DNA of 36,975 bases from Sphingobium scionense (lineage in GTDB: Bacteria > Pseudomonadota > Alphaproteobacteria > Sphingomonadales > Sphingomonadaceae): assembly GCF_014197035.1 (NCBI RefSeq), contig NZ_JACIEU010000035.1, forward strand, positions 1 through 36,975. The letters run 5' to 3'. The notes below the pieces were generated by a model that saw only the letters and a list, made by a program, of their open reading frames with translations, had not been told where the DNA came from and ran no database searches. Below, in pieces: positions 23,852 to 31,790 of this stretch. Within the stretch, counting starts at the first letter, position 1. Every line of letters begins with the position of its first letter. The position numbers and the translations under genes were made by a program.

Positions 23852-25387
23852 TCAGAACCTGAACGTCGTCTGGAAGCCAATCATCTTGATCGTCCGCGCC
23901 GGCCCGGTTTCCCGGATGAATTCCCCGGGCTGGAACGCACTGAGCGATCCCGTAAAGTTCACGTTCGGCGTCGCCTGCCAGCTTACGGCCAGTTCGAGCT
24001 CCTTGCCGATGAAACGCGCGTCGCTGTCCTTGCCGCTGCGGACCAGGAAGCCGGGGACCGAGTAGACCCCGTCCTGGGTGCTCTGGCGCCAATAGGCCAC
24101 GCCGGTCAGCGACACCGCGACGTCCTTGTGGGGATGAACCGTGATCGATGGCCGGACGTGGATCAGGTTTCTCGGACCGACCGGCGACAGCGCTCCAAAA
24201 TACTTGCCGTTGGGGAAAAGTGCATTCAGCGTTCCCAGCTTGTGGTCGTTTGGATTCCCGTCGCCGGATACGACGTCGGCTGTGAGCCCAAGCTCGGGTT
24301 GCAGCGATACGTCACGGAAGCGATACCGCGTCTCGAACCCCGCGCCCCACGCCTCAGATTGGTAACCGGCGAAGGTGCCGCGCTGATACGCCGCCTCGAC
24401 ATTCCAGGCCCAGGTCCCGTTGTCTCCAAAGATTCGCGAACCGAAGGTGTGCGCCAGTTGCCTGCCGGCCCCCTGATCGAAGACGGCGTTCTGATCCTGC
24501 AACCCGATGTAATACACATCGAAGCCGTTCAAGTGGCTAGAGTCGAGCCACTGCGTGGCGTAAAGGCCCCATACCTCCTTGCTGCGCGATCGTCTGTCGT
24601 TGAAGTCGCCCAGCCGCGTGTCGACCGGCTGGAGGTAGAAGCCGGTCACCTGGCGCGTCTTGCCGGTGTAGATCGCTTCAAACCCGTCGAACGGCAGAGG
24701 AACGCCGGTTCCATAGCGCCGGTCGATGAACCGCCCCGATCCGAAAGAAACGAGCTTGCGGCCCGCCGACAGGCGGAGCGTATCGTCACCCGCCACCGGC
24801 AGGTCAACGTCGACGAACGCCTGCAGCATATCGATGCCGGTGGCGTCCGCCGGGCCCTTCGGCCGATCTGTGCCCGAAATCCCCGAAAGAATCGGCATCG
24901 CGAAAACGCGGACCTTGCCGAGGTGCAGGTCGGCGTAAGGCATCAGACGGTTCCAGACGTAACCGTCGTTCGGCGATGATCCCCACAGCACATTGTCATA
25001 GCCTTCGTAGCGCGTGCGCGCCTCGAGGCCGGTCGAGAGGTAAACGCTGCCGTCGTCGTTCAACGAAATATATTTGAATGGCTCGGCCCAATCCCCCGTC
25101 CGCTTTGCGGGATCGGCGAGCCAGGACCAGTCTTCCGAATAGCGCTCGATCGTCAGCGTCGGGGCGCGTTCCACGTTGGTCGAAACCTGCGCGTTTGCCG
25201 CGAACGGTATCGCCGCCGCGGCGGCGACGAAGAGCAGGCGCCACCCGGCATCGGTGAGCGAAATGTTGCGTTGACCGCCATCGCCGGAAAGAAGATGTCT
25301 TGCGCGTCTGAGCCGCAGCATGGTGATGGCGAGCATCGACATGACACCGGTCTTCCACAGCGCGCCTGGCCGATACTCGCCAACCAT
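23852..25387 (-). CDS. Outer-membrane porin of alginate-export type
   Basis: I choose the ATG at 25387 (MVGEYRPGALWKTG), 5 nt past the end of the isochorismatase gene, giving 511 residues; an ATG at 25339 is an alternative. A long basic leader ends in the signal sequence LLFVAAAAAIPFAANAQ. The mature part contains many alternating strands, for example GSVYLSTGLEARTRYEGYDN, MPYADLHLGKVRVFAMP, RRYGTGVPLPFDGFEAIYTG, and it ends with an aromatic strand and a C-terminal Phe (TTFRF), as outer-membrane barrels do. The family (alginate_exp domain) includes uptake channels for small aromatic or sugar-like compounds. It suggests that the operon imports or exports a small molecule. Confidence 0.85.
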   Translation of the reverse strand: MVGEYRPGALWKTGVMSMLAITMLRLRRARHLLSGDGGQRNISLTDAGWRLLFVAAAAAIPFAANAQVSTNVERAPTLTIERYSEDWSWLADPAKRTGDWAEPFKYISLNDDGSVYLSTGLEARTRYEGYDNVLWGSSPNDGYVWNRLMPYADLHLGKVRVFAMPILSGISGTDRPKGPADATGIDMLQAFVDVDLPVAGDDTLRLSAGRKLVSFGSGRFIDRRYGTGVPLPFDGFEAIYTGKTRQVTGFYLQPVDTRLGDFNDRRSRSKEVWGLYATQWLDSSHLNGFDVYYIGLQDQNAVFDQGAGRQLAHTFGSRIFGDNGTWAWNVEAAYQRGTFAGYQSEAWGAGFETRYRFRDVSLQPELGLTADVVSGDGNPNDHKLGTLNALFPNGKYFGALSPVGPRNLIHVRPSITVHPHKDVAVSLTGVAYWRQSTQDGVYSVPGFLVRSGKDSDARFIGKELELAVSWQATPNVNFTGSLSAFQPGEFIRETGPARTIKMIGFQTTFRF

Positions 25388-25392
25388 CGCGA

Positions 25393-26046
25393 TCAGCCCG
25401 CGTCGGACTCGACGGGGGTCTTGAGGAGCTGCTGCTCCCACAGATACGCAATTCCGCTGCCGCCAAAGTGCTGAATGAGGATCTCGGTCAGGTCTTCGAC
25501 ATGCTCGGTGCGCGCCCAGTCGCGCTGCCATTCACCAGCGAGCGCCATGACAGTCATCGGGTTCGCACCGGCCGCGATCATCCGCTGGACGGCGACCTCA
25601 TGAGACTCCTTCGAGATACCGCCCGACGCGTCGGTGATCACCGTCACGTCCCAGCCTTCGCCGGCGGCCTGGATCACAGGCATCGCAACGCAGACTTCGG
25701 TCCAAAGGCCCGCGATGATGAGCTGCTTACGGCCGGTCGCCTTGACCGCGTCCACGACCTTCTGGTCCTGCCAGGTGTTGACCCAGGTCCGGTCGATCAC
25801 CTCCTGACCCGGAAAGACGTCGGTGATCTGCTTGAAGAGGAGCCCGCCGCGGCCCGCGATCACGCTGGTGAGAATGGTCGGAACGTTGAAGGCTTTCGCC
25901 AGCTTCGCCAGGGCGGTCGTGAGATTGACCACAGCCTGAGGGTCGTGGCTGTTCAAGTTCGCGAGTTGATAGGGCTGGTGGTCAATCAGAACGAGGACTG
26001 AATCTTCGGGGCGAAGAAGCGAGTCGAGGCCGTTGCGGAATGTCAT
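25393..26046 (-). CDS. Isochorismatase-family cysteine hydrolase (YcaC-like)
   Basis: The protein has 217 residues. Visible features: LVLIDHQ with D22, and WTEVCVAMPVIQAAGEGWDV with the nucleophile C119 after the cis-peptide segment AGLWTEV. Such enzymes hydrolyse C-N bonds in amides or ureides, or act on other small substrates; YcaC itself has no settled substrate. A GGAAGG precedes the start. It is divergent from the LysR gene at 26190, with copy B of the 42-bp repeat between them, and is followed by the porin gene 5 nt later. That arrangement makes it the first gene of a LysR-controlled unit. Confidence 0.92.
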   Translation of the reverse strand: MTFRNGLDSLLRPEDSVLVLIDHQPYQLANLNSHDPQAVVNLTTALAKLAKAFNVPTILTSVIAGRGGLLFKQITDVFPGQEVIDRTWVNTWQDQKVVDAVKATGRKQLIIAGLWTEVCVAMPVIQAAGEGWDVTVITDASGGISKESHEVAVQRMIAAGANPMTVMALAGEWQRDWARTEHVEDLTEILIQHFGGSGIAYLWEQQLLKTPVESDAG

Positions 26047-26142
26047 GGCAGGTCTTCCTTCCTAAAATTGGTTCCGTGGATCGCCGACATCGATCAAGAC
26101 GACGTCCCGGGTTCGAATGTTGCCATTCCCCTTTCCGGTGCG

Positions 26143-26184
26143 GTAGCATCGGCGGACGATGTACTGTGTCGCACGAAGGGGAAC
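26143..26184. promoter_or_regulatory. Copy B of 42-bp element, LysR/isochorismatase control region
   Basis: The sequence runs from GTAGCATCGGCGGACGAT to CTGTGTCGCACGAAGGGGAAC. Its 3' end (GGGGAA) doubles as the ribosome binding site of the LysR gene (ATG at 26190). On the other side the isochorismatase starts at 26046. Sequence upstream (26123-26131, CCATTCCCC) also matches copy A. Position between a LysR gene and its likely divergent target is what LysR operators do. Confidence 0.65.
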
Positions 26185-26189
26185 GCTGA

Positions 26190-27086
26190 ATGGAAATTGA
26201 AGATTTGCGGACGTTCGTCGAGGTCGCCGACGCGGGGGGTGTGACGCCCGCCTCTCGCCGCCTCGGCATATCCAAATCAATGGTCAGCCGGCGGCTTGTC
26301 CGGCTTGAGGCGGAGTTAAGCGTCCAGCTTCTCGCTCGCACCACCCGGGGTGCCGCGCTTACCGAAGCCGGCGCGACGTTCCGGGAATACGCCGCGCGGG
26401 TGGTCGCCGAGATAGATCTCGCCAAGGAAACAGTTCTGCCGGCAGGCGAGTTGAGGGGACGCCTCCGCGTCGCAGCGCCGCTGTCATTTGGACCGACGCA
26501 CTTCGCGCCGGTCCTCGCCGATATGGCCTCGCGCCATCCGGAACTACACATCCACGCCGCCTATACGGATCGGTTCGTCGACCTGGTCGGCGAGGGATAC
26601 GATTGCGCGATCCGCGTCGGCATGCTGCCCGATTCTAACCTGATCGCCAGAAGAATTGGCCCGCTTATCGGTAAGTACGTCGCGTCGCCGGCCTACATTG
26701 CAAAGCACGGATCACCGGAAACGCCCGAAGAGCTGGTGACCCATCAGGCGCTGATGCAGGGAACCGAGACATGGCTCGCTACGGTCGATGACAAGGTCAT
26801 CACGATGCGACCGCAAGGTCGGTTCAAGGCTGACAACGGCGTCGCCCTGGTCGCCGCTGCGGTGGCCGGGATCGGGATCGCAGCTCTTCCTAACGACCTT
26901 ATCCAGGAACATCTGGACTCGGGCGCACTGGTGCCAGTGATGCCGAATCATCCCATCCCTGAGCATGGCATTTACGTCGTCCGTCCGCCGGGACAGCACC
27001 CGTCGCGTAAGATTCGGGTCCTCACCGAGATGCTGATCGAGTGTTTCGGGCGCTCGACCGAGGATACGGAAACGCTCTCAGTATGA
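26190..27086 (+). CDS. LysR-family transcriptional regulator
   Basis: The protein has 298 residues, the normal LysR length. The N-terminal winged helix is clear: MEIEDLRTFVEVADAGGVTP, then ASRRLGISKSMVSRRLVRLE, LLARTTRGAALTEAG. The effector-binding domain follows, with LRGRLRVAAPLSFGPTH at about 88-104 and a loop VGEGYDCAIRVG typical of the CrgA-like group. The GGGGAA ribosome binding site lies eight bases before the ATG. It probably controls the divergent isochorismatase operon, and through similar sites the azoreductase and secreted-protein genes. The inducer is unknown; quinones or related aromatics are an inference from neighbours. Confidence 0.95.
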   Translation: MEIEDLRTFVEVADAGGVTPASRRLGISKSMVSRRLVRLEAELSVQLLARTTRGAALTEAGATFREYAARVVAEIDLAKETVLPAGELRGRLRVAAPLSFGPTHFAPVLADMASRHPELHIHAAYTDRFVDLVGEGYDCAIRVGMLPDSNLIARRIGPLIGKYVASPAYIAKHGSPETPEELVTHQALMQGTETWLATVDDKVITMRPQGRFKADNGVALVAAAVAGIGIAALPNDLIQEHLDSGALVPVMPNHPIPEHGIYVVRPPGQHPSRKIRVLTEMLIECFGRSTEDTETLSV

Positions 27087-27376
27087 AGACCCCCATCAGC
27101 TTGACTTCGCCCTCAATGCGAAGGCGGTTTCGGCCCTTCTCCCACGACGCTTGCGAGGCCCCTCGGAACGGGCGCGCACCGCTGGGACTTCGCGGTCGAC
27201 GGCGAACGTCGATTGACGTCGGCAGAACTCAGGCAAGGCGCCATCTGCCTCTCTCCTCCCGCAGCAGCGTGGATCAGCGCTGAGCGCCAAGGAAAGCATG
27301 CGGCGTCTCGTGGCTGGGATCGTGCCCGCGGCGAGCACCATAGATCTGTGCCCGCCGCCAGGTCTGTCGTTTGGAC
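27087..27376. other. Intergenic stretch between convergent LysR and amidohydrolase genes
   Basis: 290 nt with several open stretches in both directions but no start with a ribosome binding site and no recognisable protein. I found no clear terminator with a T-run; nothing else was seen. Confidence 0.5.
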
Positions 27377-29182
27377 TTACTTCTCTCCGTAGTAGCTCCC
27401 GAAGTATTTGACGGGCGACCATGCCGGAAGGATCGCGGGGAGCTCTGGCGAAAGGTTGCGATAATCCTGCCCGCCGAAGACGACTTTGCCGTTCATGACA
27501 GTCAGGACAGAGGAGACCGACTTGATCTGGTCCTCCGGCACCGCGAAGTAATCTCTGTCGAGCACCGCGAAGTCGGCCAAATATCCGGGAGCGATGGCGC
27601 CGATCTCCGCTTCTGCGTTCATGAACCACGCGCCTCCGATGGTGAAAAGTCTCAGCGCCTCGGCTCGGGTAAGCCGGTTGTCCTTGGCGAGCGCTTCGGA
27701 TCCGGACACGGACTTGCCGGTCACCATCCAGCTTATGCCAACCCACGGATTGTACGTCGCTGCCCGGAAGGCATCGGTGGTCATGGCCAGCGGGATGCCG
27801 CTGTCGACGAGCATGCGAAGGCGCGGCGTCTCCAATGCCTTCTCCCGACCATATGTCTTGATGAAGCCATCTGCGTGCAGCGCCATCTTGCCATCCAGGG
27901 CGATACCGCCCCCCAGCTTCTTCACCCGAGCGATATTCTGCGGACTGATGGTCTCGGCGTGTTCGAGACTCCACCGCAGCCCGCCGAGCGGAATGGTTTC
28001 GTTCACCTTCTCCAGAGCATCGAGGAAAGGCGAGATGTTCTCGTTATAGCTGATGTGCATGCGAAACGGGATGCGCCGCTCGACCAGCTTCTTCACATCC
28101 TCCTCGACGAAGCGCCGCATCGTGTCCGGCTCGATGACGACCGCTGGGCGGTCGAAATTCTCGTGGTCGTGCACTTCTCCGCTCAAGACCTCGCCGGCTC
28201 CGCGATACTCATGCCCGTGCGCCAAGGCGGGATACAGGTTCTGTCCCGGGCTGATCGGCGCGGTCTTCGTGATCGCCTCAAGCTCCAGATCCACCATGTT
28301 CACCGGCCCGCCATCGCCGAGTTGCAGATCTACAAAGGGCATACGCACATTGAGGCGGTTGTCGCGAGCAAGGACGCTTACCCTTGCCTGCGCGTCGGGA
28401 TATGGCCACCTGCCGCCGTTATCGATAATCGAGGTCACGCCGAACCGGTTCAGGCCGTGAACGCTATAAGCCAGCGAACTCACCTGTTCGTCGAAACTGG
28501 GCTGCGGCACCATCGCTTCCAAGGCAAGAAACAGCCACGTGTAGCCGTGGACCACGCCGGTGGGATTTCCGCGGCCGTCTTTTTCGATCTCGACGCCGTC
28601 GAGCTTCGGAAACCGATCAGTCCCTACGCCGAGCGCCGTCATCGCCTGCTTGTTCAGGAAGGCCTGATTGTACGCATATTGCACGATCGCAGGGTGATTG
28701 GGCACCGCTTCGTGTAGCTCGTCCAGCGTCGGGAATCGGTTCTCCTTGAACTGATAAGGAGACCAACCTCCGATTACCTTGACCCACTGACCTTCCGGCG
28801 TGCGTCTTGCCTGCTCGCGAAGCATCGTCAATGCTTGGCGCAGCGTCGGCACACCATCCCAGCGGACATTGTAGTTGAAGGCCAGGTCATTGAGGACGTG
28901 GATATGGGCATCGACAATGCCAGGCACGACCCTACGGCTGTGGGCATCGATCACCTTGGTCGAAGGGTTCTTCAGGGCCAAGATGGCCTCATCGGGGCCG
29001 ACCGAATAGATCCGCCCGTCCTTGACGGCCAATGCCGTCGCCTCTGGCTGGGCACGGTTGCCAGTGAAAATCTTCGCGTTGAAAACGATCAGATCAGCGC
29101 CAGAGTTCTGCGGCGCCGGCTGCGCCTGAACTGCGGAGAACCAAACAATCGCTACGAACCCGATCAATGCTTTCCGGATCAT
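27377..29182 (-). CDS. Secreted metal-dependent amidohydrolase (YtcJ-like, Amidohydro_3)
   Basis: I choose the ATG at 29182 (MIRKALIGFVAIVWFSAVQA), which starts a clean signal peptide; an upstream start at 29197 adds five residues. The product is about 601 residues. The metal site is visible: VDAHIHVLN (HxH) near residue 93, EHAETISPQ later, and the conserved Asp in MTTDAFRAATYNP. The C-terminus has the small beta-sandwich end typical of YtcJ-type imidohydrolases (DRDYFAVPEDQIKSV...VVFGG). It hydrolyses cyclic amides or related C-N bonds in the periplasm; the substrate is unknown. It ends the minus-strand unit, and the LysR gene is convergent to it. Confidence 0.9.
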   Translation of the reverse strand: MIRKALIGFVAIVWFSAVQAQPAPQNSGADLIVFNAKIFTGNRAQPEATALAVKDGRIYSVGPDEAILALKNPSTKVIDAHSRRVVPGIVDAHIHVLNDLAFNYNVRWDGVPTLRQALTMLREQARRTPEGQWVKVIGGWSPYQFKENRFPTLDELHEAVPNHPAIVQYAYNQAFLNKQAMTALGVGTDRFPKLDGVEIEKDGRGNPTGVVHGYTWLFLALEAMVPQPSFDEQVSSLAYSVHGLNRFGVTSIIDNGGRWPYPDAQARVSVLARDNRLNVRMPFVDLQLGDGGPVNMVDLELEAITKTAPISPGQNLYPALAHGHEYRGAGEVLSGEVHDHENFDRPAVVIEPDTMRRFVEEDVKKLVERRIPFRMHISYNENISPFLDALEKVNETIPLGGLRWSLEHAETISPQNIARVKKLGGGIALDGKMALHADGFIKTYGREKALETPRLRMLVDSGIPLAMTTDAFRAATYNPWVGISWMVTGKSVSGSEALAKDNRLTRAEALRLFTIGGAWFMNAEAEIGAIAPGYLADFAVLDRDYFAVPEDQIKSVSSVLTVMNGKVVFGGQDYRNLSPELPAILPAWSPVKYFGSYYGEK

Positions 29183-29231
29183 TTTCACTCGCCCCATAAG
29201 ATGTTCGAAATGGCTCGGCGTACCCGCTTAG

Positions 29232-29576
29232 TTATCGGCGACGGCACTCGCGGCGGTCCGGGTTGCGTTCGCAACGCTGCTGGCGCGCCCGTTCGGCCAT
29301 GATCTGGCCGTCCCTGGCGATGCGTGAGAGCCTTTCGGTCTCCTCAATCGACCGGAGTTGTTTGGTGTCGCGCCTGTGCTGCTGCGAAAGCATGCAATCG
29401 CTGAAGGCGGGTGTGCCATACCTGTTGCCGAAGCTCTCGCACGTGCGCGCGTCCTCGCGTTGCTTCCGATTCCAGCCTTGCGCGCTCGCGTCATCTCCTC
29501 CGAAACCCATGCAGAGCATGGTGACGATGCCAACGGATACGAGAGCGGCGTGTTTACGTGCGAGAAGGCGTAGCAT
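29232..29576 (-). CDS. Small secreted protein, 114 residues, Arg-rich and Cys-containing
   Basis: I choose the ATG at 29576 (MLRLLARKHAALVSVGIVTM) because AGGAG lies six bases upstream; the upstream part of the frame to 29741 is unlikely to be coding. A signal peptide or lipoprotein-like leader (VTMLCMGFGGDDASAQG) is followed by a mature part rich in Arg/Gln with two Cys pairs (ARTCESFG, FSDCMLSQQ, RCERNPDRRECRRR). It may be disulfide-bonded in the periplasm. No family is recognised. Copy C of the 42-bp element lies 119 nt upstream of its start. Confidence 0.7.
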   Translation of the reverse strand: MLRLLARKHAALVSVGIVTMLCMGFGGDDASAQGWNRKQREDARTCESFGNRYGTPAFSDCMLSQQHRRDTKQLRSIEETERLSRIARDGQIMAERARQQRCERNPDRRECRRR

Positions 29577-30060
29577 TGGGACTCCTGGTACTGTTCCGAC
29601 GAGGCGCCGCGGTTCGTGTGCGATGCGAGCAGTTTCGTCGTCGGCTTCGTCGCACCCGCCTCCTAATGGGACTAACAATCCTGTGGTCGCGCCAGTAGCT
29701 CCACAAAATGACTTGCCGTGTCGCGTAATGCGGAACGCCATCGCCCTTACCAGTCAAGCGCCGCGATCACTTCGAATTATCGTTGCCCAATCAGTCAACG
29801 GCATCAGGTCGCGGCGCCACACTGTCGATCACTCCGGCGACCCCGGCGCCTGCGAGTTGGAGCGACTGATTTGGGAAGGTCCCGCTTGATGCCCGGAGAC
29901 ATTCCAACCGTGCCCCAGCCTCGCAAGTCACGGCGACGCAGGCATCGCGGGCGTTCCTGCTTGCGTGACACAGTTGCCCCGGTTCCGGAGCTACTGATCC
30001 CGTTCTCGATACGATATGGATTCGACAAATGCGGCCGCCGCCAAAAATCAGGAGGCTTGA
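29577..30060. other. Intergenic region with copy C and the hydratase leader
   Basis: About 480 nt between the divergent secreted-protein and hydratase genes. It holds copy C of the 42-bp repeat (29695-29736) and an AGGAGG ribosome binding site at 30050-30055 for the hydratase. Between 29740 and 30040 I see no coding sequence I trust. Confidence 0.5.
29695..29736. promoter_or_regulatory. Copy C of 42-bp repeated regulatory element
   Basis: The sequence runs from GTAGCTCCACAAAATGAC to GTGTCGCGTAATGCGGAAC. It matches copy A at about 31 of 42 positions, the last twenty positions most closely. It lies upstream of the small secreted-protein gene (minus strand) and 324 nt from the plus-strand hydratase. 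No LysR gene follows it. Confidence 0.55.
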
Positions 30061-30891
30061 ATGTCGGACCACTATCAGAAGCTTCGCGTCGCGCACCGGT
30101 CGGGCGTCGTGACCGTCACGATCGAAAATCCACCGGTCAACATTCTCGACGCCGCGCTCATGACGGACCTGCGGAATTTTCTGATCAAGGTTCGCAACGA
30201 TGATGCTACGCGCGTGATCGTCTTCGAGAGCGGTTCTCCTGACTTCTTCATCGCTCATGTGGATATGGCGTTGATCGACGATCCGCATGCGTTCGACGAG
30301 ATCGCGCGTGATGTGCCCGCTGGCCTAAACGTCTTCCAGGCACTTGGGGAACTGGTTCGCGAGCTTCCGCAAGTAACCATTGTGAAGCTCGCTGGCGTAG
30401 CGCGGGGCGGCGGCGCCGAGTTCATCGCCGCCTGTGACATGGCCTTTGGAGCGATCGGACGAGCCGGTCTCGGCCAGGTCGAGGCACTCATGGGCATCGT
30501 GCCGAGCGGAGGCGCGATGCAATATCTTTCGACGCGCATGAGCCGCGGGCGCATCCTGGAAATCATTCTGGGAGGCGGCGTTTTCAGCGCGGAGGAGGCC
30601 GCCGCCTATGGTTGGATCAACCGGGCGCTGCCCGCGACCGAGCTCGACGATTTCGTCGATACGCTGGCCCGCCATATCGCCGCCTTGCCGGCTGGCGTAG
30701 TGCAGGCAGCCAAACGTGTGCTGCCGCCTCCCGATCTCGGGGCCGGGTTCGTGCGCGAGCAAGCGGAATGGAGCAGGCTCTTCGCCGAGCCAGCGGCTGA
30801 GGCGCTGATCCGAGGCGGTCTGGCGCGGGGTGCCCAAACGGTGGACGGAGAAAGGCGTCTGGAGGAGATCCTGCGCAGCATATCGCCGTAG
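30061..30891 (+). CDS. Enoyl-CoA hydratase/isomerase-family protein
   Basis: The protein has 276 residues. Crotonase-fold features: VTIENPPVNILDAALM near 20-35, the oxyanion region ESGSPDFFIAHVD at about 56-68, and AGVARGGGAEFIAACDMAFG at about 116-135. A Glu lies in GLGQVEALMGIVPSGGAMQ at the catalytic acid position. The first oxyanion segment lacks the usual AGAD sequence, so the substrate may not be an ordinary enoyl-CoA. An AGGAGG ribosome binding site lies six bases before the ATG. It is transcribed alone, away from the minus-strand genes. The substrate is unknown. Confidence 0.92.
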   Translation: MSDHYQKLRVAHRSGVVTVTIENPPVNILDAALMTDLRNFLIKVRNDDATRVIVFESGSPDFFIAHVDMALIDDPHAFDEIARDVPAGLNVFQALGELVRELPQVTIVKLAGVARGGGAEFIAACDMAFGAIGRAGLGQVEALMGIVPSGGAMQYLSTRMSRGRILEIILGGGVFSAEEAAAYGWINRALPATELDDFVDTLARHIAALPAGVVQAAKRVLPPPDLGAGFVREQAEWSRLFAEPAAEALIRGGLARGAQTVDGERRLEEILRSISP

Positions 30892-31123
30892 CGCTGCTCA
30901 GCGCTTCCCACAGCAGGACCTGACAGGACACGCTGCGTGTGTCTTTACGGCTGATGCCTTGGCGAGGATGGCTCGGAGTTGATGTGGAGACGATCTGCAG
31001 AAATCTCACCGGAACGCAACGGGTGCTTTGGCGGGATCTCATATCGCTGCGGCCATATCTGGAGCCAGCTTCTTGACCATGGTCCTGCCGCCCCCTTGTG
31101 ACGAGTTGACTGCGCGCGGCGTG
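30892..31123. other. Intergenic stretch and likely junction beside the DUF2726 gene
   Basis: 232 nt without a gene I can support. A TATGGCCGCAGCG-type segment on the minus strand gives only a 13-codon frame (MVKKLAPDMAAAI then stop). The DUF2726 gene to the right ends early here, so a recombination or deletion joint probably lies at about 31100-31125. Confidence 0.45.
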
Positions 31124-31531
31124 TCAGGCGTCGCTGCGGATCATCGCATCACGCTCGCGATCCTTGCCGGGTTCGTGCGATCGGTCGTCGATCTCGATCA
31201 ATGCGACCAAGCTGCCCGTTGTGGGATCCTCGACCACGAAGTCGACGATCTTTCGCTGGAAGCGATTCCAATCGGCCGGGGTCGGCCGCCGGCCCGGCAC
31301 CAACGGGACCTTGAGGAGGGCACCCATCGCGACCTGAGCATGGAGACGGTACATCGGCAGGACGCGCTCCAGCGCGGCGAGCATGGCCTGCTCGCGCTGT
31401 GTCATGAACGGCCGTGCCACAGGCTCCAGCGGCTTCTTCGGACCGAAGCCCCGGGAGAGTTTCGACCAGCCGAGGACCACGATAGCGCCCACGAACAGGA
31501 GCGAAAGCAGAAATTCGGATGTGCGCATCAT
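31124..31531 (-). CDS. DUF2726 protein, C-terminally clipped
   Basis: The protein has 135 residues. It starts with a membrane helix (SEFLLSLLFVGAIVVLGW), then MTQREQAMLAALERVLPMYR and the DUF2726 core LHAQVAMGALLKVPL ending in KIVDFVVEDPTTGSLVALIE, DDRSHEPGKDRERDAM. Family members normally continue about 25 residues further, through a strand and Pro-rich tail, after this point; here the frame stops at 31124. The gene is probably truncated. GGGAGG precedes the ATG pair at 31528/31531. It is 8 nt downstream of the 66-residue gene and belongs to the conjugation block. Confidence 0.8.
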   Translation of the reverse strand: MMRTSEFLLSLLFVGAIVVLGWSKLSRGFGPKKPLEPVARPFMTQREQAMLAALERVLPMYRLHAQVAMGALLKVPLVPGRRPTPADWNRFQRKIVDFVVEDPTTGSLVALIEIDDRSHEPGKDRERDAMIRSDA

Positions 31532-31539
31532 CGCCTCCC

Positions 31540-31740
31540 TTAGCCCCAGCCGTCCCGGCGGCCTTCGCCATTGTCGCGCAAGTTGCGGCCATCGAGAGCC
31601 GACCGGCGGATGTTGAGCTCGACCTCGTCACCCTTGCGCGTGATCTGCACATCGCGCGGGTCGATATTGTTTCGGCGGGCATAGTCGTCTGCCGCCTTTT
31701 CACTGCCGAACTTGCCGGCCTGTTCGAAGTCCCAACCCAT
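31540..31740 (-). CDS. Small conserved protein of the conjugation block, 66 residues
   Basis: I choose the ATG at 31740 (MGWDFEQAGKFGSEKAADDY), with AAGGAGA seven bases upstream, over the open frame to 31794. The product is 66 residues, charged and soluble: a helix SEKAADDYARRNNID followed by VQITRKGDEVELNIRRSALD and a basic tail. I do not recognise the family. The gene lies 50 nt downstream of the relaxase and 8 nt upstream of the DUF2726 gene, so it is probably part of the same transcript and may help nucleic-acid handling during transfer. Confidence 0.7.
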   Translation of the reverse strand: MGWDFEQAGKFGSEKAADDYARRNNIDPRDVQITRKGDEVELNIRRSALDGRNLRDNGEGRRDGWG

Positions 31741-31790
31741 CGTTCGTCTCCTTCTCTTGGCCGCGGGCACCGCGCCGGCGACGTTTCCAT

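Noticed and set aside
23663..24979. 438-codon plus-strand frame opposite the porin and VOC genes
   Set aside because: Antisense to a barrel protein with signal peptide and C-terminal Phe; shadow.
26105..26125. GGTTCGAAT-like tRNA T-loop
   Set aside because: The flanking bases cannot form the 5-bp T-stem and no acceptor or anticodon arms are present; the sequence is part of the LysR promoter region.
27371..28717. 448-codon plus-strand frame opposite the amidohydrolase
   Set aside because: Antisense to a protein with clear metal-site motifs; no start signals.
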